64,000 nt of DNA, from assembly GCA_012728875.1 (NCBI GenBank), contig JAAYEF010000011.1, positions 62,001-126,000 of the forward strand, written 5' to 3'. Positions 42,922 through 50,241 of this stretch are shown in pieces (the stretch's first letter is position 1; every line of letters starts with the position of its first letter). The position numbers were made by a program, and so were the translations under genes. Origin of the DNA: Candidatus Cloacimonadota bacterium (GTDB lineage Bacteria > Cloacimonadota > Cloacimonadia > Cloacimonadales > Cloacimonadaceae). The notes beneath the pieces are model-generated. The model worked only from the letters and a program-made list of their open reading frames with translations. It was not told the origin of the DNA and did not search any database.

Positions 42922-43914
42922 ATGAAAAATCACTCCGCCATTGCGCTGTTTTCAGGAGGCTTGGACAGCATCCTGGCAGTTATGCTGCTTCAGGAACAGG
43001 GAATAGCAGTCCATCCCGTCTTTTTTTCCACGCCCTACATCTATCCCGAGCGCGCCTTGGAATTCGCCGCCAAAAACGGAATCCACCTCGATGTGCATGA
43101 GATTTCCGCCGAACACCTGCAGATGATGAAAGCGCCCCGCTATGGCTTTGGCAAGAATTTCAACCCCTGCATCGACTGCCACGGGCTGATGTTTGCCCAA
43201 GCCGCTGCGCTGCTCCCCCGTTATGGGGCGGATTTTCTGGTTTCCGGCGAGGTGGTGGGTCAGCGTCCCATGTCCCAACGCCGCGACGCGCTTCAATCCG
43301 TGGGAAAACTCAGCGGCCACGCCGACCTCATCGTGCGTCCCCTGAGCCAAAAACTTTTGACGGACACCCTTCCCATCCGCGAAGGCTGGGTGGACAAAGA
43401 ACTGCTGCTGGATATCAGCGGCCGTGGACGCCAGCGTCAGATGGAACTCGCCAAACAATATGATCTGCAGTATCCCGGACCCGGCGGAGGCTGTTTGCTC
43501 ACCGACCCCGGCTTTTCCCACCGCCTGCGCGAACTCATCTCCCACGCTCAGGAAAGCCCCGCGCAGATCGGGCTTTTGCGCTGGGGACGCCATTTCCGCC
43601 TCTCCCCCACGCTCAAATTGATTGTGGGACGCCACAAAACCGACAACGAAAGACTTTTTGAGCAAAACTTTCCCGGCATCTGGCTGCGCGTGCGGGATTT
43701 TGAAGGCCCTTTGGGCTTGCTCACCGAGCCCCAGGCTTCCGGCGAACACATCGCCCAAGCCGCTTCCATCCTGCTTTCCTATGCAAACAAAGCCCCTTCC
43801 CCCGGCTGGGTGAAATACTGGGTTGACAACAAACGCTGGCATGATATTGAGGTGGAAAAATGCCCTGAAAACACCCTCAGGTCGCTCATGATCACCGTTG
43901 AAAAGGATTTGTGA
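42922..43914 (+). CDS. PP-loop ATP pyrophosphatase, tRNA-thiolation (MnmA/ThiI)-like
   Basis: A 330-aa protein opening with the PP-loop IALFSGGLDSILAVMLL (SGGxDS). It then has a Cys pair in NPCIDCHGLMF (about residues 86-95), VSGEVVGQRPMSQRRDAL, and a Gly-rich YPGPGGGCLLTDPGFSHRL that may bind RNA or metal. The first 200 residues resemble tRNA 2-thiouridylase/4-thiouridine synthases, in which a catalytic Cys receives sulfur. The C-terminal part (IVGRHKTDNERL) is not one I can name. A tRNA-modifying role is inferred, not shown. It heads a three-gene run in which every junction is an ATGA overlap with the metallo-hydrolase and the GuaA-type ATPase. Confidence 0.75.
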   Translation: MKNHSAIALFSGGLDSILAVMLLQEQGIAVHPVFFSTPYIYPERALEFAAKNGIHLDVHEISAEHLQMMKAPRYGFGKNFNPCIDCHGLMFAQAAALLPRYGADFLVSGEVVGQRPMSQRRDALQSVGKLSGHADLIVRPLSQKLLTDTLPIREGWVDKELLLDISGRGRQRQMELAKQYDLQYPGPGGGCLLTDPGFSHRLRELISHAQESPAQIGLLRWGRHFRLSPTLKLIVGRHKTDNERLFEQNFPGIWLRVRDFEGPLGLLTEPQASGEHIAQAASILLSYANKAPSPGWVKYWVDNKRWHDIEVEKCPENTLRSLMITVEKDL

Positions 43915-44549
43915 TGATAAAAATCGAAGACCACCTTCTTTTGCCTCAGTTTGGCACAAACACCTGGCTCGTTTGGGATGAAGCCAGCCTGAATGCCATC
44001 CTGATCGACCCCGCCGCGCCTTCGGACGCTCTGCTGGAGCGCATTCACGAGCTTGGGCTGAAAGTGCCGCTCATCGTGAACACCCACGGCCACGGCGACC
44101 ACATCGGCGGAAACGACTTTTTCAAAAATGCCCTCGGAGCGAAAGTGCTCATCCATCCCGCGGACGCCCATCTGCTCACGGACAACAAGCTGAATTTCAG
44201 CGAATATCTGGGCTCGCCGCTCCAGCTTTCCCCCGCCGACCTTTTGGCGGAGGATGGCGAAAGCATCTCCCTGGGAAGCCACAGCTTCAAGATCATCCAC
44301 ACTCCCGGGCACACCCCCGGCTGTATCTGCCTTCATTCCGACAAATTTCTGTTCAGCGGCGACACTCTTTTTGAACTCAGCGTGGGAAGGACAGACTTTC
44401 CCGGAGGAAGCCGCCAGCAAATCCAAAAATCCATCCGTGAACGCCTGTATATCCTGCCAGACGACACCGTGGTCTATCCCGGTCACGGTCCCAGAACCAC
44501 CATCGGAATGGAAAAACAAAACAACCCCTTTGTGAGACCACTGCCATGA
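43911..44549 (+). CDS. Metallo-beta-lactamase-fold hydrolase (glyoxalase II-like)
   Basis: A 212-aa MBL-fold protein. Metal motifs: NTHGHGDHIGG (HxHxDH), a second histidine in HTPGHTPGCIC, the bridging Asp in LFSGDTLFELSVGRTDFPGG, and the last His in VYPGHGPRTTIG. The LFSGDTLF...GRTD signature belongs to hydroxyacylglutathione-hydrolase-like (YcbL type) enzymes. Thioester hydrolysis is likely; the in vivo substrate is unknown. Both ends overlap neighbouring genes by four bases, so it is translationally coupled to the two PP-loop enzymes. Confidence 0.92.
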   Translation: MMIKIEDHLLLPQFGTNTWLVWDEASLNAILIDPAAPSDALLERIHELGLKVPLIVNTHGHGDHIGGNDFFKNALGAKVLIHPADAHLLTDNKLNFSEYLGSPLQLSPADLLAEDGESISLGSHSFKIIHTPGHTPGCICLHSDKFLFSGDTLFELSVGRTDFPGGSRQQIQKSIRERLYILPDDTVVYPGHGPRTTIGMEKQNNPFVRPLP

Positions 44550-45496
44550 TTCCAAAAGATTTCATCCCTTCCGCCATCGCCTCCATCCGCGAGCAAATCG
44601 GCTCCGCCAAAGTTGTGCTGGGTCTCTCCGGCGGCGTGGATTCCTCCGTTGCCGCATTTTTGATCCACAAAGCCATCGGCGACAGGCTCATCCCCATCTT
44701 TGTGGACACCGGCTGTTTGCGCCACCAGGAAGCCGCCAGAGTGCGCGAAGCCTTTTCCGCCGTGCCCGACCTCAATATCCGCTTTGTGGACGCCTCCGGG
44801 CTGTTTTTGGAGCGTTTGGAAGGGGTTGAAGACCCGGAGCAAAAACGCCGCGTGATCGGCCACAGTTTCATCGAGGTCTTTGAAGCCGAAGCCGCCAAAC
44901 ATCCCGGAGTGGAGTTTTTGGCTCAGGGAACCCTCTATCCGGACGTTGCGGAAAGCCTTAACGTCGCCAGCGGGGTGGCGGTGAAAAGCCATCACAACGT
45001 TGGCGGCCTGCCCGAAAAGATGGGCTTGAAGCTTCTGGAGCCCTTCCGCGAGCTTTACAAGGACGACGTGCGCGCCATCGGACGCGAGCTTGGCATGCCT
45101 GAAAGCCTCATTTCGCGCCATCCCTTTCCCGGACCTGGCCTCGCTGTGCGCGTGATCGGCGCCGTCACTCCCGAAAGGCTGGACTGCCTGAGAGCCATCG
45201 ACGAGATCTTCATCTCCGAGCTGCGTTCCCAAAATCTCTATCACACCACCTGGCAAGCCTTTGCCGTGCTTCTGCCCATCCGCAGCGTGGGCGTGAAAAG
45301 CGGCTCCCGAAGCTATGAGAACGTCTGCGCCCTGCGTGCGGTGAATTCCGCGGACGGCATGAGCGCGGATTGGACCCGGCTCCCCCTGGATTTTCTGGCT
45401 CAGGTGTCGAAACGGATTCTTTCCGAGGTTCCCGGCGTGAACCGCGTGGTTTACGACATCAGTTCCAAACCGCCTGCCACCATCGAATGGGAATAG
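44546..45496 (+). CDS. guaA: GMP synthase ATP-pyrophosphatase subunit (stand-alone GuaA C-terminal part)
   Basis: A 316-aa protein covering only the synthetase half of GMP synthase: VVLGLSGGVDSSVAAFLIHK (PP-loop), FVDTGCLRHQEA, EFLAQGTLYPDV, KSHHNVGGLPE, LLEPFRELYKDDVRAIGREL, SRHPFPGPGLAVRVIG, and the dimerisation domain ending PPATIEWE, the universal GuaA C-terminus. The N-terminal glutamine amidotransferase domain (~200 residues) is absent, as in archaea, where GuaA is split in two. A separate glutaminase gene or direct ammonia use is required; none is in the window. It converts XMP to GMP. tRNA-Gly follows 56 bp later. Confidence 0.93.
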   Translation: MIPKDFIPSAIASIREQIGSAKVVLGLSGGVDSSVAAFLIHKAIGDRLIPIFVDTGCLRHQEAARVREAFSAVPDLNIRFVDASGLFLERLEGVEDPEQKRRVIGHSFIEVFEAEAAKHPGVEFLAQGTLYPDVAESLNVASGVAVKSHHNVGGLPEKMGLKLLEPFRELYKDDVRAIGRELGMPESLISRHPFPGPGLAVRVIGAVTPERLDCLRAIDEIFISELRSQNLYHTTWQAFAVLLPIRSVGVKSGSRSYENVCALRAVNSADGMSADWTRLPLDFLAQVSKRILSEVPGVNRVVYDISSKPPATIEWE

Positions 45497-45512
45497 AGCC
45501 GCCACGATGTTC

Positions 45513-45541
45513 TTGACAAAATTTAACACCAGCAAAATCTG
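45513..45541 (+). promoter_or_regulatory. Probable promoter of tRNA-Gly
   Basis: CTTGACA with TTGACA at 45513-45518, and an A/T-rich AATCTG box at 45536-45541 after 17 bp. It ends 11 bp before the tRNA. Confidence 0.45.
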
Positions 45542-45552
45542 ATTCACAAATA

Positions 45553-45628
45553 GCGGGCGTAGCTCAGTTGGTAGAGCATTAGCTTCCCAAGCTGAGGGTC
45601 GCGGGTCCGAGTCCCGTCGCCCGCTCCA
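45553..45628 (+). tRNA. tRNA-Gly(CCC)
   Basis: Acceptor GCGGGCG/CGCCCGC, D-arm GCTCAGTTGGTAGAGC, anticodon loop TTCCCAA (anticodon CCC), T-arm GCGGG TCCGAGT CCCGT, encoded CCA. Followed by TTTTTTTT. Confidence 0.97.
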
Positions 45629-46033
45629 TTTTTTTTCACTGTGTGGGTTTTCTTTTCGGTTTTTCATAATAAATCCTCCTCTTTGTTTATTTTTAGCTCC
45701 GGCTGCGCGCTTGCCTTCTCCCTTGATACCTTCCAAACTCTTACCCGTCAACCTCTTATCAGACACCCCATATTTTTTTGGGAGGGTGATGAAGACGAGT
45801 GCAATGCGATCTGAGAGGGTATCAAGATGCCCCTCTATAATATAAAGGGGAAGAAAAAGGGGCTTTGTCAAGGTTTTTCACGATTTATTTTTGGTTCCCG
45901 CGGATTTTTTAATAGATTAGGGATGCACAGGATGATGAGGATGAAAAGGAGATTTTTGATTGAAGGCAAGATGGCGAGGTAGCGAGATGGAAAGTTGTCA
46001 GTATAGAGTCGTCAGTTGGTTGTTGATTTAAGG
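45629..46033. other. Non-coding stretch after tRNA-Gly
   Basis: About 400 bp without a gene. On the minus strand an AGGAGG-ATG start (about 45669) opens a frame that runs back through the tRNA and gives the familiar tRNA-derived artefact peptide (RDSDPRPSAWEA), so it is not accepted. Small GGGAGG/CCCCTC runs are present near 45780-45860. Confidence 0.35.
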
Positions 46034-46221
46034 CACGAAAACCTGTTGCAAGTACTGCCAAAGCCGCACCACACTGTCATTCCGACCGCAGGGAGGAATC
46101 CAGGTCGTGTCGTCAAAAAGAGTTCTTCACCATCCGCAAGCCCTATGTCTTTAGTATAACCCCCAGGAAAACACTCCACGTTAAAACCCTAAAACGTTAA
46201 ATCTCTAAAACCTACTCTTCC
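46034..46221 (+). repeat. Tandem non-coding repeat, copy A
   Basis: About 188 bp, roughly 90% identical by eye to 46294-46481. It starts CACGAAAACCTGTT, contains the hairpin-forming CATTCCGACCGCAGGGAGG and AATCC, and ends AAAACCTACTCTTCCG. The CATTCC...GGAATCC core resembles dispersed intergenic palindromes known in other bacteria. Confidence 0.8.
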
Positions 46222-46272
46222 GTATATAATGAATCCGCGCACTCTGCGTTTTTTTCTGCGCTAATCCGCGGG
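46206..46272. repeat. Inverted repeat arm X (outer)
   Basis: TAAAACCT ... CCGCGGG; its reverse complement, nearly exact over about 67 bp, is at 47132-47199. It includes CCGCGCACTCTGCGTTTTTT. Confidence 0.8.
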
Positions 46273-46293
46273 AACCCTAAAACCTTTGTACAA

Positions 46294-46481
46294 CACGAAA
46301 ACCTGTTACAAGTATCGCAAAGCCGCACCACACTGTCATTCCGACCGCAGGGAGGAATCCAGTTCGTGTCGTCAAAATGAGTTCTTCACCATCCGCAAGC
46401 CCCATGTCTTTAGTATAAACCCCAGGAAAACACTCCACGCTAAAACCCTAAAACGTTAAAACCCTTAAACCTGCTCATCCG
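46294..46481 (+). repeat. Tandem non-coding repeat, copy B
   Basis: Second copy of the 188-bp unit, offset by 260 bp from copy A. It lies between arms X and Y of the palindrome, whereas on the other side the two arms are adjacent. That suggests this segment was inserted or duplicated after the palindrome formed. Confidence 0.8.
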
Positions 46482-46567
46482 TTCCATCCGTTCTCATCAG
46501 TTAAATCCGTATTACATAATCTGCGGAATCGGCGCAATCTGCGTGAACCCCTCCGCGTAATCTGCGT

Positions 46568-46614
46568 GAACCCCTCCGAACCATTCTGCACGCCCTGCCT
46601 ATTTCATCAATTCC
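46568..46614. repeat. Inverted repeat arm Y (inner)
   Basis: GAACCCCTCCGAACCATTCT and on to TTCC; its reverse complement, about 45 of 47 identical, is at 47086-47132. Weaker inverted similarity continues inward (AATCAATTCC ... TTTTGGGG). Confidence 0.8.
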
Positions 46615-46811
46615 ATCAATTCCAATCAATTCACAAAGGGTATTTTGGGGTCTTTAGTAACATAAGTCGTTGCAGAGATTGAAGTTATCCTTCGAACAAC
46701 GTCCATCAATGTTAATAATTAAACAATTCCGCTTATACGGCAGCCCCGCAGGACAGCACTCAGAAGGGAGCCATTGACAAAAAGAAGCAGAAGACTCTGC
46801 ACCCCTGTATC

Positions 46812-46905
46812 TTGACTAAGTCATATATATGATATATAGTATATAAAAATATATTACTATGTAATAATATATATCTATATATGTATATATAGTAGTATCT
46901 TATGA
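46812..46905 (+). promoter_or_regulatory. AT-rich palindrome core with promoter-like boxes
   Basis: CTTGACT (46811-46817), 17 bp, TATAGT (46835-46840), inside a nearly pure A/T tract (46823-46900) that contains TATTAC-TAT-GTAATA (46852-46866). The centre lies within about 10 bp of the symmetry axis of arms Y. It could drive a non-coding RNA or mark an extruded/replication-related site; no gene follows for 470 bp on either strand that I can accept. Confidence 0.4.
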
Positions 46906-47085
46906 CACTTGTATTTTTATTGACCCCTTCTTTTGGGGCGGGGGAGAGAGAAAGAGCCTGTAATTGATAAAATGATTAAAGTCATAAAAGCAGACAAAAA
47001 GCCAAGTTGCTGTGTGTCAATGGATTATAACATTTTTAGAGCTGTTTTGTGCCCCAAAAAGGGCTGAAAATTGATTGAAACCCAT

Positions 47086-47199
47086 GGAATTGATTAAATA
47101 GGCAGGGCGTGCAGAATGGTTCGGAGGGGTTCCCGCGGATTAGCGTAGAAAAAAACGCAGAGTGCGCGGATTCATTATATACGGATGAGCAGGTTTTAG
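47086..47199. repeat. Inverted repeat arms Y' and X' (adjacent)
   Basis: 47086-47132 is the reverse complement of 46568-46614, and 47132-47199 that of 46206-46272. Together with the AT-rich core they make an imperfect palindrome of roughly 1 kb. A related short phrase (ATCTGCG ... TCGGCGCAA-CTGCGTGAACC) recurs directly at 46518-46552 and 47279-47310. Confidence 0.8.
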
Positions 47200-47370
47200 C
47201 GATTTGACGTTTTAGCGATTCAGCGCATCCCGTGTCAGGCGTCACTTTGTCACTATGTTTCTTTGTTACCTATCAAATAATCTGCGCTATCGGCGCAAAC
47301 TGCGTGAACCAAAATCCCCTTTTTATCGATTCAATCCTGTGTATTCCCAGTCTATTAAAAACAAACGGAC

Positions 47371-49104
47371 TTACTTGATCACCACCATTCTGGAAGAGGC
47401 GATCTTGCGCTTTCCCTGTTCCAGGTTCACCAGATAGACGCCGTTGGAAAGCAGATTCCAGGCTTCGTTGGGCAGTTCAACCAACTGTTCCTTGTTCGAG
47501 GCGGAAACAGTGGCGCAATAGAGCCTTTGACCGCGGATATTGTAGATGGAATAGCTCAGCTCACCAGATGAAGGGCTTTTGATGGAAATGCTCGGTTTTT
47601 GGAAGGCGGGCTGCGGGAAAACGCGGATCAAGGATGCGCTTGGCGGGGCGATGAGCTCAGCGCTGGAAACATCGTCGTGGAAGGCTCTCAAATAGGGATA
47701 GCCGTCGTTTATGACGTGGTCTGTGTCCGTAGCCCAGATCTCCCAATCCCAGCCGATATAGGTGTCATCGCTGTGGGGAAATACCATTTCAGCGGTGAGG
47801 CGTCCCGCTCCGCCGGAACTTGTGGCTTGACCGGAGACCTGGATATCCCAATAGCAGTTGTTGTAGATTCCAATCATGCTCGATCCTACCATGCCACCAA
47901 CAGCGGAATTACCTGAAACATGACCGTTGCTGTAGGAGTTGGTGATAGTACTTTGATGATTATAGCCCACCAAACCGCCTATAGTACTATCACCGGAGAC
48001 AGTTGCAGAACTATAGCAATTGTTAATGTATGTTACATAGGGAGAAGTTGATGAATAACTAAGACCCACTAAACCACCGGTGCTATTAGTTCCACCCGTG
48101 ACGCTTCCGGAACTATAGCAGCCATTGATTTCACCGCCATAGCTATAGCCCACCAGACCACCGGTGTTTTGATGAACTCCAGTAACTTGCCCCGCGCTGT
48201 AGCAGTTGGTGATGATGGATTCACCATCCGAGGGACTAAGGGTTCCCACCAAACCGCCAACAGCACCGTGAAGAGAACTCACACCTGTTACTTCTGATGT
48301 GCTGTGGCAGCTGGTGATGCTGCCACTGGTGCTTATACCCACCAGACCGCCCAGACTACTGTTTCCAGTAATAATGCCGGAGCTGTGGCAGTCTGTGATA
48401 TCTCCCTTGTTGCCGCCCACCAAGCCGCCAATTTCGGAACCGCCACGAACAGTTGCAGTGCTGTGACAACCGGTGATGCTGCCGCCATCACCATTTAAGC
48501 CCACCAAGCCGCCAATGCTCTTGGAGGTGAAGTTGTTTGTGTCCGGCGTAACGTTTCCAGAGCTGTGACAATCTATGATGTCACCATAATTCACTCCCAC
48601 CAAGCCGCCAATGAATTGTTTATTCCAGTCACATTTAACAGTTCCACTGCTGGAGCAGTTTATTATAGTGCCGTTATTTATGCTGAGCAAAGCACCGAGA
48701 TAGTCTTGGTTGGTTTTCAGGTCCACGTCTGTGAGATGCAGGTTTTGAATGGTTCCCACCGAGGAGCCGAACAGCCCTTTGTATGTGGTGGTGGTTGCCA
48801 TGCTGTTTACATAAAGTCCGGATATGGTGTGTCCGTTTCCGTTGTAATTGCCCTCAAAAGGGAGGTGGGAATATTGCCCCAGCGCCGCCCAGCCGGCTCC
48901 CTCATTCCAAGGCGCCACGCCCAGATCGATGTCGGCAGTTTGAATGAAATGGCCGTCCAGGTAGCTCCGAACGTTGTTAAGATGATCAGCCGTTGCCACC
49001 TGCCAGGGGTTCTGCTCTGTTCCGGTGCCGCCGGCAAACTGGGCAAACAAGGGAAGGGCTGAGAGAAGAATCAAGGCAAGCCAAAATACACTTTTTCTGT
49101 TCAT
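47371..49104 (-). CDS. Secreted GLUG-repeat protein with sorting domain
   Basis: A 577-aa exported protein. Signal peptide MNRKSVFWLALILLSALPLF ending AQ; then AGGTGTEQNPWQVATADHLN and FIQTADIDLG, the usual opening of this family. From about residue 100 to 430 there is a long run of GLUG-type repeats of about 30 residues (GGLVGxxxGGxIxxCxSSGxVxG), for instance GGLVGVNYGDIIDCHSSGNV and GGLVGYSYGGEINGCYSSGS, forming a beta-solenoid. The C-terminus (FPQPAFQKPSISIKSPSSG ... YNIRGQRLY ... SNGVYLVNLEQ ... RMVVIK) is a sorting domain. GLUG proteins are often adhesins or IgA-protease-like surface proteins. AGGAG precedes the ATG. A TTGACA/TATTTG promoter lies upstream. Confidence 0.92.
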   Translation of the reverse strand: MNRKSVFWLALILLSALPLFAQFAGGTGTEQNPWQVATADHLNNVRSYLDGHFIQTADIDLGVAPWNEGAGWAALGQYSHLPFEGNYNGNGHTISGLYVNSMATTTTYKGLFGSSVGTIQNLHLTDVDLKTNQDYLGALLSINNGTIINCSSSGTVKCDWNKQFIGGLVGVNYGDIIDCHSSGNVTPDTNNFTSKSIGGLVGLNGDGGSITGCHSTATVRGGSEIGGLVGGNKGDITDCHSSGIITGNSSLGGLVGISTSGSITSCHSTSEVTGVSSLHGAVGGLVGTLSPSDGESIITNCYSAGQVTGVHQNTGGLVGYSYGGEINGCYSSGSVTGGTNSTGGLVGLSYSSTSPYVTYINNCYSSATVSGDSTIGGLVGYNHQSTITNSYSNGHVSGNSAVGGMVGSSMIGIYNNCYWDIQVSGQATSSGGAGRLTAEMVFPHSDDTYIGWDWEIWATDTDHVINDGYPYLRAFHDDVSSAELIAPPSASLIRVFPQPAFQKPSISIKSPSSGELSYSIYNIRGQRLYCATVSASNKEQLVELPNEAWNLLSNGVYLVNLEQGKRKIASSRMVVIK

Positions 49105-49252
49105 GTTACGCTCCTAATCAAAAGGTCATTTGTCATGTTTCACTTATTTGAACACCTGCCATCTTGAAGCTTTCAAGCCTGTGGCATTCGGGTTTTCTCA
49201 CCTTATTTTGGTTCTTTGGTGAAAGCTCCCAAAGTTTGGGTGATGAATTATT

Positions 49253-49281
49253 CAAATAATTACCTTTTTATTTCCTGTCAA
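49253..49281 (-). promoter_or_regulatory. Promoter of the GLUG-repeat gene
   Basis: On the minus strand TTGACA (49281-49276), 17-bp spacer, TATTTG (49258-49253). The -10-like box lies about 150 bp before the start codon. The divergent cluster promoter is on the other side. Confidence 0.5.
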
Positions 49282-49343
49282 GGTTTTTTATCGCTTTTTC
49301 AAAATCTCAGATTTTTTCTTATTGGACAGGCCAGGATCAGCCG

Positions 49344-49381
49344 TGTTTGATCACCGAAAATCAAATGTCCAAGATCAAACA
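49344..49381. promoter_or_regulatory. Operator-like inverted repeat
   Basis: TGTTTGATC (49344-49352) and GATCAAACA (49373-49381) are exact inverted 9-mers separated by 20 bp, between the divergent GLUG gene and the four-gene cluster and 43 bp upstream of a plus-strand -35 box. It could bind a regulator of either unit. Confidence 0.45.
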
Positions 49382-49423
49382 AGTTTGCGAACCATGTCAG
49401 ATCATATTTATTGATTATTCTGC

Positions 49424-49452
49424 TTGACAACTAATGTGCATGAATATAGAGT
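49424..49452 (+). promoter_or_regulatory. Promoter of the methyltransferase-amidotransferase-carbamoyltransferase-deacetylase cluster
   Basis: TTGACA at 49424-49429, with TATAGA at 49445-49450 (15 bp) or TAGAGT at 49447-49452 (17 bp). It lies about 110 bp before the first gene. Confidence 0.5.
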
Positions 49453-49560
49453 GATTTAAGCAAAGATTGAACTTTCCGCCGATATTTGTTTGGTAATGCA
49501 TGCGAATGAAATGTTTTGAGCAAGAACCATTTATTATTAGAGGTCCAGGATATCAGACAG

Positions 49561-50241
49561 ATGAAAATATACCACTGCTACAGTAGGATGGCAAAGCTGC
49601 TTCGGAGTAATCGTGGCTTGTTTCGGGGGATTTTTGGCTTTGAGCCTCCTGAAGCCAGCCGGGGTCAATATTGGGATTGGACCACCCTCGCCCTGCGGGG
49701 AAGCATGATCAGGTTTTGCCAAGATGGAATGGAAGTTCTGGATATGGGCTGTGGAGCGTATGCGGTTTTAGCCAGGTTCGCCAGAGCAAGGTTTGCATGC
49801 AAATCAATCACGGCTGTGGATAGCTGTAAGGATGTTATAGATTTTGCATCAGAATCCGATTCCACGCCGTTGATCAGCTACCATCACAGTGATTTGTTTG
49901 ATTGCGGATTGGGGCTTTTTGATCTGATCGTTTTCAATGCTCCATATCTGGTGGAGCAGAAAGCAGAAGAATTGGGCATGATCCAGGATGAAGAATTCCG
50001 TGAACGCTTTTGCGGGGGCACGGATGGAGCAGCCACGATCAGAAGCTTTCTCGCAAATTGTCCGAAGCACCTGAAAGCTGATGGTTTGGTGCTTTTGGGG
50101 GTAAATCATTATCACATCAAAGCCGAGGTAATCCAGGCAGCCATCTCCAGATCAGCTTTAAAGCCTGCCGAGATCCGTTTCAATCACTTCACAAAAGCAT
50201 GTGTTTATGCACTAAGGATGAAAAGCAATGCAAAGATGTAA
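49561..50241 (+). CDS. SAM-dependent methyltransferase (HemK/PrmC-like N-methyltransferase fold)
   Basis: A 226-aa class I methyltransferase. Motif I is VLDMGCGAYAVLARFARARF. ITAVDSCKDVIDFA gives the acidic motif II, ISYHHSDLFDCGLGLFDLIV follows, and the substrate-amide motif (N/D)PPY appears as FNAPYLV, which suggests methylation of a planar amide or amine. The C-terminal part has GLVLLGVNHYHIKAEVIQAA. ATG 49561 is preferred (AGGA 11 nt upstream); a TTG at 49516 would add 15 residues. It overlaps the next gene by 14 bp and is the first member of the four-gene unit, so its substrate is probably the cluster's product or a carrier, not a release factor. That is inference. Confidence 0.8.
   Translation: MKIYHCYSRMAKLLRSNRGLFRGIFGFEPPEASRGQYWDWTTLALRGSMIRFCQDGMEVLDMGCGAYAVLARFARARFACKSITAVDSCKDVIDFASESDSTPLISYHHSDLFDCGLGLFDLIVFNAPYLVEQKAEELGMIQDEEFRERFCGGTDGAATIRSFLANCPKHLKADGLVLLGVNHYHIKAEVIQAAISRSALKPAEIRFNHFTKACVYALRMKSNAKM

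Noticed and set aside
45600-45680. Minus-strand frame with strong AGGAGG start whose product contains RDSDPRPSAWEANALPTE
   Set aside because: The sequence is the antisense of tRNA-Gly; this peptide is a well-known translation artefact of tRNA genes.
47036-47245. 69-codon minus-strand frame inside the palindrome
   Set aside because: Lies on inverted repeat arms that also occur in other frames and orientation; not protein-like.
45629-47340. Possible CRISPR array, because of repeated 10-30 bp phrases
   Set aside because: Repeats are of unequal length and spacing, include inverted copies and lack uniform spacers; no cas gene nearby.
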